Source: Citrus sinensis (lineage: Eukaryota; Streptophyta; Magnoliopsida; Sapindales; Rutaceae). From it: a DNA stretch of 64,000 bases. Each line of letters opens with the position of its first letter. Positions within the stretch are counted from its first letter, which is position 1. The stretch covers positions 22,235,501-22,299,500 of the forward strand of contig NC_068557.1 in NCBI RefSeq assembly GCF_022201045.2. Direction: 5' to 3'. Below, one piece after another: positions 11,700-23,922 of the stretch. The notes beneath the pieces are model-generated. The model was not told the origin of the DNA. It saw only the letters and a program-made list of their open reading frames with translations, and ran no database searches. The translations under genes and the position numbers were made by a program.

Positions 11700-14490
11700 T
11701 GGAACATGTATCTATAGTGTTGGAATATAATGAAAATAATAGGAACATAAAACCATTGTAAGGTGTAAAATAGTAGGAATAACTTAACCTAAAAGTGAGA
11801 ATACTTTACTAAAAAGTTGAAAAATTATAACGGAAAGCATGAATTTATGAAGTAAACTTGGATCATTAGCCAAAATATTGTAATACACTTAAAAGAGTAA
11901 GAATATGTAACCAAAAAATCCTGAAAATAAAGTTGAAATTTATTAAAAGAAACTAGGAATACAAAAAATAAACTTGAAACATCTAATCAAAATATTGGAA
12001 TTCAATATAAATAGTGGGAATATAGAACCAAAAAATGGTGGAAAAAGGAGTGGAAAAGCAGAACTTAAAAGTTAGAATAACTTGATAAGAGTTTGATAAA
12101 TTCCAATGAAAAGTAGAGATCCGAAAGATGAACTTGAAACATTTACCTAAATGTTGGAATTCAATAAAAAGAATAGGAATATAGTATCGTGGAAAAAAGA
12201 GTTGAAGAGGTTAACACAATAGTTGGAACAACTTACAAAGAATTTGATGAATTCCAATAAAAAGTAGAGATCTTAAAAGCGAACTTGAAATATTAACCCA
12301 GAATATTGGAATTTAGTATAAAAAAAAGTATGAATATATAACCAAATCGTGGTGGTAATAATAGTTGAAGAATTTAACCCAAAAGTTGTAAGTATCTACC
12401 AATAATCTGATAAATTCCAACAGTGAATAGGGATTTGAAAAATAAACTTGAAACATCCACATAAAATATTGAAATTCAATTAAAAGAGTAGGAATATAAA
12501 AACAATATATTGAGGAAAATGAGTGGAAGTGCTTAACACATAAATTGAAACAACTTGACAAGAATTTAATAAATTCTAATGAAAAGTAGAGAACTAAAAA
12601 ATAAACTTGAAATATTTACTCAAATATTGGAATTCAATAAAAAGAGTAGGAATATAAGACCAAAATTTGGTAAGAAAATTAGTTCAAAACGTTGGCCCAA
12701 AAGTTAGAACAACTTACAAAGAATTTGATAAATTTTAATAGAAAACATGGATCTGAAAACATAACTTGAGATATTTACCCAAATGTTGGAATTCAATAAA
12801 AATAACAGGAATATAGAATCAATAAATGGTGAAAAATGAGTGGAAAAGCATAACCCAGAAGTTGGAACGACTTAACAAGAGTTTGATAAATTCCAATAAA
12901 AAATAGAGATCTAAAAAATAAACTTGAAACATTCACCCATATGTTGGAATTCAATAAAAAGAGTAGAAATATCGAACTAAAATTTGATGGGAATAAAAGT
13001 TGAAGAGGTTAACCCAAAGGTTGGAAGAACTTACAAAAAATTTGATAAATTTTAACGGAAAGTAGAGACCTAAAAAACTGAACTTGATATATTTACTTAA
13101 AATATTGGAATTCAATAAAAAGAACAAAAATATAATACCAAAAAATGGTGGAAATAACAATTGAAAAGCTTAACCCAAAAGTTGTAAGTATTTACCAATA
13201 ACTTGATAAACTTCAACAATAAATAGAGATTAAAAAATGAACTTGAAACATCCATGTAAAATATTAGAATTTAATAAAAAGAGTAGGAATATAAAACCAA
13301 AAAGTGCTGGAAAAAAATAGTTGAAGAGCTTAACCTAAAACTAGAAAAGAATTACTAAAAATCTGATAAATCCAACAACAAGTAGGGATCAAAAAATAAA
13401 CTCGAAACATTCACAAAAAAATATTGGAATTAAGTAAAAAGAGTAGAAATATAGAACCAAAAAATGGTGGAAACAAGAATTGAAGAGCAGAACCTAAAAG
13501 TTTGAAGAACTTAACAAGAATATGATAATGTTTAACAAGTAGTCGAGTTCTAGAAAATGAACCTGAAATATCCAAACAAAATGTTAGAATTCAATGAAAA
13601 TAGTTGGAATATAGAACCAAAAAGTGGTGAAAATAAGAGTGGAAGAAGTTAACCCAAAAATTGAAATAACTTAACAATAATTTGATAAATTTAAACGTGA
13701 AGTAGGGATCTAAAAAGCAAATTTGATACATTTACCCAAAATATTGGAATTCAATAAAAACTAGTAGGAATATTGAACCAAAAGTAGTGGAAAAATAAGT
13801 TGGAATCGCTTAGCAATAACTAGATAAAGTGTAATAGAATATTGAGATTAAAAAATAAACTTGAAATATCAACCTGAAAACTGAAAATTTAATGAAAGAA
13901 CTGGAAATAGAGAACTAATAACTGATGGAAAAATGAGTTGAAACAACTTACCAAGAATTTGATAAATTTCAACAGAAAGTAGGGATCTAGAAATTGAACT
14001 TGAAATATCGAAACAAAATTTTAGAATTCAATAAAAATAGTAGGAATATAGAACTAAAAAGTGGTAGGAACAAGAGTTGAAGAAATTAACCCAAAAGTTG
14101 AAATAATTTACCAAGAATTTAATAAATTCGAATAAGAAGTAAAGATCTAAAAACTAAACTTGATATATTTACCTAAAATATTGAAATTCAATAAAAATAG
14201 TAGGAATATAGAACCAAAAAGTGGTAGAAAAATAAATCGGAACAATTTACCAAAAACTAGATAAAGTTTAATACATTACAGAGATATAAAAATAACTTGA
14301 AATATACACCTAAAAAGCTGGAAGTTAATGAAAAGAGTGGATGTATGGAACCAAAAACTAGTGGGAAAACGAGTTGAAACAACGAACCAAAATTTAGATA
14401 AATAATCACGAAAAATAGAAATTTGAAAAGTAAACTTGAAATATGCATTATAAATATTGGAATGTAACAAAATAAGTAGGAATGTAACCA
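11700..14490. repeat. ~160-bp satellite array, about 17 degenerate units
   Basis: The marker ATTGGAATTCAATAAAAA recurs near 11994, 12154, 12305, 12469, 12626, 12785, 12944, 13105, 13263, 13423, 13585, 13745, 14025, 14190 and 14455, giving a period of 150-165 bp. Within each unit the order is GGAATATAGAACCAAAAA, then AGTTGAAGAGCTTAACCC, then TTGATAAATTCCAA, then AACTTGAAACATTTACCC. The array ends about 230 bp before the right terminus of the large Mutator-like element. Minus-strand frames here (for example 12313-12561) are by-products of the repeat. Confidence 0.9.
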
Positions 14491-14717
14491 TTTTGTGACA
14501 TGTTTATATTTTTTTATATTTTTTGTACTATTTTTAAATTTAAAATTATAACAATATTTTTCCTCATTTAATTACAATTTTATCCTTTTTTTCTAAATTT
14601 TTTCACATTAAAAACAAATAAAAATATAATTTTCATTATATTATCCGGTTAAAAACCGGTTGTACCGGTTGAATGCATGCTCTGTATGAGATACAGCGCT
14701 GCATGGTAGGGTGACTC

Positions 14718-14755
14718 AACTTTGCAATTGCATCTCTAATATGGTTTTGTACGTT
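14718..14755 (-). pseudogene. LINE ORF2 remnant, second half
   Basis: On the minus strand this reads into the target-duplication sequence as DAIAKFW and, after removal of the large insertion, continues at 1194 as GSKKGEAWH. A segment of that type precedes the GLGFRD block in plant LINEs. It is very short and is supported mainly by continuity with 930-1203. Confidence 0.55.
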
Positions 14756-15029
14756 TTCATTATATTTTAATACTATTTACTCAAATTGAAATTGGTTCAT
14801 TTGATATTGTTTTTTATAAGCTTAAATGTAATTTTAAAAAGTTAAAAGTAGATTTTTGTGCTTGGTAAGCTTTTCTTAAAAAATAACTTTTAGAAAAATC
14901 AAGGGAAATTTACAAAAATAACCTAAATATATTTGTAATTTTCACAAATGACCCCCCACATGTTTTTCTATCAACATTAGTCAAAAACCCTCTCAAGTGG
15001 CGAAAATACCCCTCCCATTTTCACCAAGC

Positions 15030-15030
<1 letters not shown>

Positions 15031-15066
<36 letters not shown>
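15031..15066. repeat. CT microsatellite
   Basis: An uninterrupted pyrimidine CT tract of about 36 bp inside the 933-bp Mutator MITE. Confidence 0.95.
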
Positions 15067-15067
<1 letters not shown>

Positions 15068-15383
15068 ACCAATGATTTCTCTCCCAAGGTGATCACTCAT
15101 CATTGGCGGCTTCCCGGACTCCACCCTCAGCAGCCAACATGACCAAAATTTCGGCCAAGATCTAAAACCAAAGTTTAGTTAAAAAACCCTAAATTTTGAA
15201 GCATTTTCTATTCTTCTTTTATGTTGTCTTTTTTTGTTGTGTTGGTAATGGTAAGTGAAGATTGAAGTGTTTGTGATATTAATTGCGTGGGTGAAGTTAT
15301 TGATGTGGTGCATGGGTGAAGATTGAAGTTGTCATGGACTTGGTGTGGGCACCCATCGTGCAAAATCAGGTGCTATAGCGTGT

Positions 15384-15444
15384 CTGTCGCACTTATTTGG
15401 TGCAACAGGCGCACAAGAGAGAGTTGTACAAATAAGTGCGACAG
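15384..15444. repeat. 16-bp perfect inverted repeat
   Basis: CTGTCGCACTTATTTG at 15384-15399 pairs with CAAATAAGTGCGACAG at 15429-15444 across a 29-nt loop. A third, imperfect copy (TAAATAAGTGCAACAGG) follows at about 15458-15474. It is inside the Mutator MITE. Confidence 0.85.
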
Positions 15445-15835
15445 GTGCCTGTCACACTAAATAAGTGCAACAGGGTAACATACAATCGCTCTGAACTCTC
15501 TTCTCGCACGAATTAAAGTTGACAAATACCTCTTTAACACTTGGTGATGCAAAAACAAAGTATAAACAATCTAAGAAATATTTTATCAAACACTTCATAC
15601 GTAATATTTCTACAAACATAGTTTTCTTACCTAGGTTTTGCCGTTGCCGGTGATGATTCTAGAAGGCAAGGCTGCGTTTGGTTTGATAAGGAGGGAGAGA
15701 AGTTGTGTTTGGCTATGAACTAACAAAGGTAATTTGGGAAAGAAACCTTGTGTTTGGCTAGTTATGATAGGAAAAAATTTTAATGGTTAAATGTGAAAAA
15801 TGATAAAATTATTTGGTTATTTTTATAAATTTCCC

Positions 15836-16935
15836 AAAAATCAACTCATCCTAAATAGATTTTAAAAAGTAGGGAATAAATAGTTTTTCCAAAATCTAAT
15901 TTGAGAATCAGTTTTATATTTAATACAATTCTATATATATCTTCACATATATTATTAAAATCCAAAATTATCATTCTTTAATTTGGAAATAAAATCATTA
16001 AATTTAAAAAGATCATTAGCATCATTTATATTGAGATAATAAAAAATTAATAAAAAAATATTTATTTTAGATATCAATTATTATATATACATAATAATGT
16101 CTTAGTGTGTGTATATAAATAGAGAGAGAGAGAGAGAGAGAGAGAAACACGGATACATATAATAAAAATATTATATATACATATTTATAAATGTATAAAT
16201 AAATTTTATTCAATATTATGTTATTTTAACATCTATATTTTTACAGCAATTTAATAGTAAAATTTACTAAGTACATAACTTGCTTTTAAAACTTAGAGTA
16301 TTTTTTAAATAAAATTTACTAAATATTTAATTAATTCGCTTTACATTTAACTATTTCTACAACACATCTAACGATAATTATTTTAAAATATACAACATTA
16401 CCAAACTAGTCTTTAAAACAAGATAAGGCCATTGAAAAAGCAAGCTTCCCATTTCATAAGGTTTTATGTTCCCATTCATTCAACTAGTTATAATTATATC
16501 CTTTCGAATTCCAATTATATTTGTTGTTAGAAGTCGTCATAACATAAATTTAAGTCTTGAGTCTTATCATATATATCGTACAAAAACTTGATGTGGTCTT
16601 GTATTTATAGATGTGTGGCATTGTATATAATGGTCCTTATTGAAACGCATGCTTTCCTATAAAAAAGATAGTTATAATTTTATCATAAATTGATTATTAG
16701 GACCCAATTTTAAATCTAAACCCAGCATTATTGATAATTAACATAGATTATCCAATATTAATGATGGTGTCATTTTAGGTCAACCCGAAAGTGATAGTTA
16801 ATCTTATGTTTGTGTCAAAACTTCTTTATTTAAGTTGTGTAGGGATAGAAATGTTTTCTCATTATTAGGGATGGAATAAATATTCCTCTTATATTATGTG
16901 TGAATAAAAATTGAGGTTGTGCCATATTAAAATTA
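15836..16935. other. AT-rich intergenic DNA
   Basis: I see no gene, RNA gene or delimited mobile element here. The only simple repeat is a GA microsatellite at 16121-16145. Confidence 0.7.
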
Positions 16936-18198
16936 GAGTGGTGATATTTAACCCCTTATTATATCTCACCAACCCCCATTTATTAATTAACCCCATTAAA
17001 AATTTTAAATTAATTTTTATCTCTCAATATACCCCACTTAATTCCTAATTTACTCGTATTATAATTTTTATCTTATTTTGTGCCCCCACCTATAAAACTT
17101 ATAAAAATTATTTTTTTTAAAAAAAATCTCATAATCGCCACTACCGTAACGATGGAAAAGAATTTAATAGTTCTAGTAAGGATTGGACCACGAACCATGC
17201 CAAGCCAATCCTGAAAAATCAAAGTATTATGCTAAGTCTATCAAGCGAAGGGTGAGTATAGAAATACAAGAATTTAGCCAAGGGGGTAGACATGATAATT
17301 CTTGTTAGAATTTTCTACAAGTGCAGCTGTGGAATTCATTCTTTAGAATTGCAATTCATGGATTCCGTTGTGGTATGTCGATATTAATAAGTACTTTCTA
17401 TAACCTTCTTCACCATGGGGATGTGTGGTGTTTACAAATTCGAGAAAGTATATATTTAAATATTGTACTTTGTTTCAATTTGCATTGGCTTTTCCAATTC
17501 TTTGAGTATCTTGACTGATTGTTTTTTGTTTACAAATTGAAGAACTTATATGTATTTCATCATAGTTGTAAATAATCTTCCAAGTGTTTGTCATTTTTAC
17601 TGAATGAATAAAATTATTAGTTTCATTCTCTGTAAAAATGATCGTTACTGTTTTTTTGTTCTATGTATAATATATGAAGTTTTGCAACTATCGAGTAGAT
17701 TTTGACCACCAAAGTGACCAAACTTCTTAAATAAGCATGCATTATGAATCTATCAAAGTAGAAGTAGGTTCAAAAGTAGCTATTGTAACTCACAATAAAT
17801 ACCGCTAAACCAATAATCATGTAATAGAAGAACTATCCTTATGGGCTATGACTTTTTGTTTCATCTATGATTCCTGTAGGGAATTTCCATTTCTCAAGGA
17901 TTGTTCGAAGATGTTTTGTCTGAATGTTTTAACAAAGCAATTGTTGGCTAAGAATATTATTAATCATTATAATTAGGGTTTAATTAATTCTCACAAAAAA
18001 AAATTAAAAAGTTGAAAGAAATTAGGATTTAAAAAATTAGTCTAATTTTATTAATTATTAATAGAAATTATTATGCTGGTATACTTAAAAACTATTTATC
18101 CTTTTAAGTCATTTCATATAAAGATAAAATAGGTATTAATATAAAAGTATTCAGTGGGGGTTAGTAAGATATAATGAGGGGGTCAAATATCATCACTC
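16936..18198. mobile_element. PIF/Harbinger-like MITE, 1263 bp
   Basis: The left end GAGTGGTGATATTTAACCCC and the reverse complement of the right end, GAGTGATGATATTTGACCCC, begin inverted repeats that run for more than 40 bp through ACCAACCCCC or ACTAACCCCC. TTA flanks both sides (16933-16935 and 18199-18201). There is no coding capacity. A 65-codon frame at 17321-17518 has no recognisable similarity. Confidence 0.78.
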
Positions 18199-18370
18199 TT
18201 AAAATTATGAAGGATAATTTCGATAACTTTTTTGCTGTAAATATCAATATAATTCTAATTGTAATATATCAGTATATTAAAAAAAAACTATACTAGGTTC
18301 AAATATCCAAACTTAATATCAGTAGATTGTAATATAATAAATTGAAAGAAATATATTCTAATTGATTCTC

Positions 18371-18375
<5 letters not shown>

Positions 18376-18423
<48 letters not shown>
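18376..18423. repeat. TA/CA compound microsatellite
   Basis: About 17 TA units followed by about 6 AC units, roughly 200 bp upstream of the MED19 transcribed region. Confidence 0.95.
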
Positions 18424-20108
18424 TACATCATTCACATTTACCATAGGAGATACTCCACTCATCAAACTACAATGAGTTCTACGGTAATAAAACTAGCATA
18501 GAGAATTAAAAATAATATTTTAATATAAAAATCAAAGGCAAAGGCAATAAAGCGAACCAATCGAAGAGAGGCCAAACTGAAACGACATTACGATACTGAG
18601 CAATCCTCGTCGTTCGACTTCGTTTCGACTCTTAATAACACCAAACCCTAGTACCAGCGAACTGCTTTCTCTCTCTTTGTCGAACCTTCTTTGATCTATC
18701 AGTTTCCCCCAATTTCAGCTCCGAAACGCTGCGTTGCGGCGGCAAATCTGTAAAATTTCCCAACTCCGGGGCCAATTGCTAACATTTCTCGGTTTCGAAG
18801 GAGTGAATTGTAGACTCGACAAAGGAGAGAGGAGCTCGAATTTGCGACGTTGACCTCTTGATCTGAAGAAATAAGAAGAAGAAGAAGATTCTTGAATTCA
18901 TGTTGCAGGTTATTTCATTCTCGTTTCTCAAGTTCGTTTAGGGTTTACAAACTATAGCTTCGTATTTATAGTAAAGCCGCGAACAAATGAATAGGTATTA
19001 GTGGACGAAAGTAAGTAATCGAATGTCAGTTAATTTGTGTTATTGATTCGTCTTGATTCGACAAATGCGTCGTTAATTTCGATAGTTTTACTGTTTTCAA
19101 TTTGGTTGCGTGTGTAATTAGAATTTAAGGAACTTTGAATGGCTTTGTGTGAAGGACGTTGTAGTTTGATTTTCTTTGAAACTTGCTCTTGCTTGGTTCT
19201 GTATGGGTGAGTATAGAAACTTGGAAAGCAACCAGCGAATTCTTAAAATGAAGGAAAATAAAAATTGTGGTTTTCTTTTTTGACTGATCAGACTGGCTGA
19301 GGGGGTGGGTGGAGTCAAGGTTGATTTGAAATGATTTAAGCGGGACATCTTTAGAAATCTTGGTGGGGTATAGAGTTGGGTGTTTTGTATTTGTTTCGTG
19401 TCTGAAACTGGACAAATGTTGGCAGCTTTGCTTGAAATGCTTTCACAGAGTTTAATACGAATCTAAGTGTAGCTGCATTAGTTAGTTATGCTTTTTCATG
19501 TCTGCAATAGTGTTAATTAATGTCCACCCAGCACTAGGAAGGGATCCAATTCCAATGGTTTGCTTGGTTTTTATGGTATTTAATGCATTCTCTTCAACTT
19601 GATCCCATTGAGTTTATATGATTTACTCTACCAAGGGTTCTTCTTGATGTTTCCATTCTTGGATCATGCACCTGCTCCTTGTTATTTTGCTGGGAATAAA
19701 TTCGTATGTATGTAAGCCCCTCTTCCCCCCGGCCTCCTTCTCCTCCTCCTCCCCTCTTTTGAATGTTAATGAAGAATCAAATTATTTGCATAGCATCCCA
19801 GAGAAAGGAAATCAAAAGTTGTTGAAGTACATGAAAAGTGTAGTTGCTAATGAATTAGCAAGAACACAGAATCTTATACTTGTTTTCGAAGAGGTTTTAC
19901 AGTGCATTTCATGATAGTCTTTATCAGTTATTCAAGTTACAGGTAATAGTTAGTGTATATAGACAATTCTTATGAAAGTACATGTATTCTTATTGTGCAA
20001 TTGGAACACTGCTCTATGATAACTGTTACTTTTATTTTGTTGATTGATATATTTGACTGTATTGGTTCTGTTTACATATTGCAGTTGATAATGATCAGGT
20101 TTTAAGCT

Positions 20109-22316
20109 ATGGATCCTGAAGGCAAGAATTTTGGAAGAGGTATAGATGTTCAGACATTGGTGTTTTATTGTTTCCTGTTATTTTTTCACTTGACGCTGTT
20201 TCTGGTAATATTCACTGTGAATATATATGTATTCACTGTGAATATTTTTTCACTTGACGCTGTTTCTGGTAATATTCACCGTGAATATATGTTTTTCCAC
20301 AAGTACAAGCAAGCAAACAAGTAAACAAGTTTATATATGTTTATTTTATTGAGTCTGAGCTGCAAGGTTTTGTAGGTGGATTGCTCACACATGTACATTT
20401 TCTTCTGAACCTAACTTGTAAGTTTTACGTATGTACCTAATGTTTTTTGGGGACTCAACCCCAAAAAATATTAGATTTATAAAGGAGGAAGCCGTTTTTT
20501 TTCTTTAATTTTATATTGGCTACAGTCTTCTATATAAAACTCTACTACTTCTACATACAAGTGTTGATGTTTAACAAAGAAGTTTGTTTATAGATGTAAT
20601 ATCGAGACTGAATATAAGATGCATACAAGCATCATAATAAAGTACATTTATGCTGGAATTCGAGTGAAAATTCTGAAATATCATTTCAAAAGAGTAGGAT
20701 TGTTATCAGATTCTGGTTATTTGATTTAATTTTATTCAACATTGTGTGGTGGAAAAGTGTACAGTTGATCTTTGAGTTTGCCTTGCCCTTTCTGTTTTCC
20801 TTATTTTTAGCAAGGATATTTATTTATTTATTTTCAATAAGAAGTATATTTTTAATTTTGATGATGTGACCCTACTCTTTTGCCAGTTGCATCTCTCCCT
20901 TCAATTTTCCATTTCTCTTTTGGTATTGCACATTTTACTGATGAGAAAATGTCCTGTTTTTTAATATTTAGGACCAAGGGAACTGACTGGTGCTGTTGAT
21001 CTCATAAGTCATTATAAATTGTTGCCACATCATGATTTTTTCTGCAAGCGGTCGCTCCCTTTGTCAATTTCAGACACTCATTATCTTCACAATGTGGTGG
21101 GGGATACAGAAATCCGGAAGGGAGAGGGGATGCAATTGGATCAGCTTATTCAAAATACTTCCAGAGATACTAGTGCAAGAATACAGCCTTTTGATTTGGA
21201 TGTCCTCAGAGAAGCCTTCCAGCTGAGGGAAACTTCTCCTGTTGATTTGCCTCCTGTAAGAAATCCAATTCCTTGAGTTTAATTTTGTTTCTGTTGTTTA
21301 ATATGTTTCTTACACAGTATGACACTACCTGGTTTATGTTACGTGTGCTTGTTTTCGTATTAATATACCTGTGCACTGGCTTTCTTTTCTAGTAGATTTT
21401 ATTTTATAATATAGCATTTTCTCTCCTCCAGGCAGAAAAGGGGGTTCCTACCCTTGCTGGAAAATCAAAAAGTGAGTCCAAAGACAAGGAGAGGAAGCAT
21501 AAAAAGCACAAAGACAAAGATAAGGAGAAGGATAGAGAGCATAAGAAGCACAAGCACCGTCATAAGGATCGAAGTAAGGATAAAGACAAAGACAAGGATA
21601 AGAAGAAGGATAAAAGCGGGCATCATGATTCAAGTGCTGATCCGTCAAAGAAACACCACGAAAAGGTTGGGAAACTACTTGGATTCAGATCTTACTAATT
21701 ACAATATTAAACAAAGGGGAAATACAGAAAAAGTTGGGGCTTTCCATTACCCTTGTTATGGTACCATTTCCATCAGAGACATGGATGAGCAGATTGTCAA
21801 CAAGTCAATTTCAAAGCAATAATGAAACCATCCCCTTCTATTTTTTTATTGATGTATATTCCTGTGGCCCCCAAAATCAACTAAAGTTTCTTGACTGCAA
21901 GGAGTAAATTCATGTTGGATCCTGGTCTAATTCAAGAATAGCCACTTGGTTTGAGTCTTATATCTAATGGATTTCATGCTTTGATTATTCTTTTAAATGT
22001 GTAAAAATGTTTCATTGAAAATTCCCATGATAAACCTTTCTCCTTGCATATAATTTCAGAAAAGGAAGCATGATGGAGATGAAGATCTTAATGACATTCA
22101 CAGGCAAAAAAAAAGTAAGGTAATGCACAAATCAAAACATTATAAGTTATTTTGTTACATATGAGTCACCAGCTCCCTGTTTCTGGTGTGAGTTGCTTGA
22201 TTATATACACTGTCTATTCAGTACTGTTTAATGAAGCCTTCTGTTTAATACTTATATTATTGCAGCATAAGAGCTCGAAAATTGATGAAGTGGGTGCAAT
22301 AAAGGTAGCAGGTTGA
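20109..22316 (+). CDS. MED19: Mediator complex subunit 19 (MED19)
   Basis: Nuclear subunit of the Mediator head/middle region, which bridges transcription factors and RNA polymerase II. Coding exons are 20109-20139, 20972-21255, 21432-21665, 22060-22119 and 22266-22316. All junctions are GT-AG and frames join to 219 aa, close to plant MED19a length. Residues about 11-105 form the conserved N-terminal domain, with LTGAVDLISHYKLLPHHDFF and SDTHYLHNVVGDTEIRKGEG. Residues about 106-200 are an extremely Lys/Asp/His-rich tail (KDKERKHKKHKDKDKEK type), ending in DEVGAIKVAG. Exon 1 appears to be a non-coding leader (about 18590-18908) with an intron of about 1.18 kb before the start-codon exon. The ATG at 20109 is the only start giving the family N-terminus. 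Several GT-AG-like sites after the stop (22410-23100) suggest a spliced 3' UTR. Confidence 0.93.
20185..20292. repeat. 64-bp direct duplication in MED19 intron
   Basis: TTCACTTGACGCTGTTTCTG followed by GTAATATTCACYGTGAATAT occurs at 20185 and 20249. Each copy carries the near-palindrome AATATTCACYGTGAATATT, and a third half-copy lies between them. Confidence 0.85.
20443..20468. repeat. Short hairpin in MED19 intron
   Basis: TTTTTTGGGG at 20443-20452 pairs perfectly with CCCCAAAAAA at 20459-20468 around a 6-nt loop. Flanking bases extend the pairing with one wobble. Confidence 0.8.
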
Positions 22317-22466
22317 AATGGCAGCCCACTGTTGTTCATTTGTTTTCTCAGATGGTTGTTGTTGAGAGTTAGAGAGGTTTTCCACTTAAGCATTGTCAAA
22401 TTTTTTGAGGTAACACCAGAATCTTCTTCATATCTTTAATTTATCCTGCTTTCTATTTTCCTTCAA

Positions 22467-22484
22467 CCCCCCCCCCCCCCCCCC
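22467..22484. repeat. Poly-C tract (18 C)
   Basis: A homopolymer of 18 cytosines downstream of the MED19 stop, probably in a 3' UTR intron. The length may be a sequencing approximation. Confidence 0.9.
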
Positions 22485-23922
22485 TTCTCTGTTTACCTCA
22501 GTTTTCACACTATATAAATGTCTTATGAAAAAACAAATGATTACATGCCCATCAACAACTTAATAAACAGAGGGTTTATGCCCTGCTGTACAATACTTGG
22601 TAATGAATTTAATATTTGTATATAAGGTACTTAGGTTAACGCAAATCTCCAGCAGTGTCCTCACCACTTTTCTTTTTGAAATGAAATTTCTTTCATTAGA
22701 TGGAATTCAATTGCTTTTTTTTTCTTGTTGCTTCATTTTTATTTACAAGCTTGAGACCATCTTGAATTATTTTTTTCCCCTTATTTTGGCAGAGTAGCTT
22801 CTGAACTGACTAAAGACTGTTAAGAAAGTGAATTCACCAAGGGAAAATGTTTGTATGCAAGGTAAAAATGACTGAATGTGAACTTTTCGTGTATCATAAC
22901 AATGGGTCTAATATAATTGCTGGTCATATAAAACATTATTCTTTTTTTCGTTTTTTCTTTGCTGGTTTTGATGGCACATTGGATATCTTAGCTTGTACAC
23001 ATCATTGTACCTTCCCTTTTTTTTCCTTTCCCCTTTTAGAATTCCAAAGGTTAGTTTCGTGAATTATTTAAATTGGAGTTTTTTTTACTTTTAATTGTAG
23101 GAAGTATGGACCAAGAGAGGGAATGTATAGTATATGAGGCTCTCTCTCTCTTCCCTTTTTTTGTCGTTGCAATGACTTAACACATCCATAGTTACTCAAC
23201 ATAATGGTTGTAAAGTGCCTAATTCTTTTCTTTATTTTTCCCAACATGAATAATGAATTCCCAATTTCGTACGACAATGTTTGTAAATAATGCCAAAGAA
23301 AAAAGGAGTTATGTCGTTGAGGAGGGGAACCCTTTTTCTGTTAATGAAATGAAAATATCATTCTTTCCTTGTGATTAGCTATTGATGAAATTAATGTACA
23401 TCCATATATATTATGTAGATTTTATGTGAATGTTTGGCAGCTGAGAACTTATTCTCTTGGTTGAAAGTGCTTGTATCTTTTTATTTGGACGGGACACTGA
23501 CGCCTTAGAAAGATTTTTGATTTGGAGGCCAGATTGCGAATTTGCTAGTCATTAACATGCGATTCCAAATATATATACAAGCCAGTATTAATAGTCATAA
23601 ATCGAACAACTCCTCCAGTTTTAGAACACCGGCTCGTGAACAATTTGTTTGCATTTGGATTAAAATCAACGTCGATACGTCGGGCTCTGGAAATCAATTA
23701 GCCGTTCCCCAGCTTTCGGAAGATTTACAATTGCACCATTCCGTCACCAGGAGGTAATGTTACGTAATAATGGATGTTTGGCCAATCTAAAGGTGTATGA
23801 GCTATTCAATTCACGTGACTGGATATGATCATCGAATTATTTTTCCAGACAGAATAAATATTAAATGAATTGTATATGGCAAGTAAATGAGTGGTTTCCA
23901 CTTCCTAACTGCAAATTGCCAA

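Larger units (their letters stand above)
1204..14717. mobile_element. 13.5-kb composite Mutator-like element
   Basis: The left end GGGTCGGCCTGCAATACATC matches the reverse complement of the right end over about 38 bp (roughly 27 identities, including the shared block CGCTGTATCT). The exact 9-bp repeat AACTTTGCA flanks it at 1195-1203 and 14718-14726. A minus-strand LINE reading frame runs up to one side and resumes on the other, which independently supports a single insertion. No transposase was recognised. The interior holds nested insertions, exon-like DNA and a satellite array. The present length exceeds the original because of nested elements. An alternative is two separate elements whose outer ends match by chance, which the target duplication makes unlikely. 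Confidence 0.72.
14903..15835. mobile_element. Mutator-type MITE, 933 bp
   Basis: The termini GGGAAATTTACAAAAATAAC (left) and GGGAAATTTATAAAAATAAC (reverse complement of right) form inverted repeats of about 30 bp. The exact 9-bp duplication AAAAATCAA flanks them (14894-14902 and 15836-15844). The interior holds a CT microsatellite, a GC-richer stretch around 15100-15190 that could be captured gene DNA, and a strong hairpin. No transposase is present. Confidence 0.88.

Noticed and set aside
12313..13160. Minus-strand ORFs in the satellite
   Set aside because: They are Phe/Ser/Tyr-rich by-products of repeating AT-rich units and their frames differ from copy to copy.
11700..14490. Regularly spaced repeats suggestive of a CRISPR array
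   Set aside because: Units are ~160 bp, degenerate over their whole length, with no conserved-repeat/unique-spacer structure, and the genome is plant nuclear DNA. It is a satellite array.
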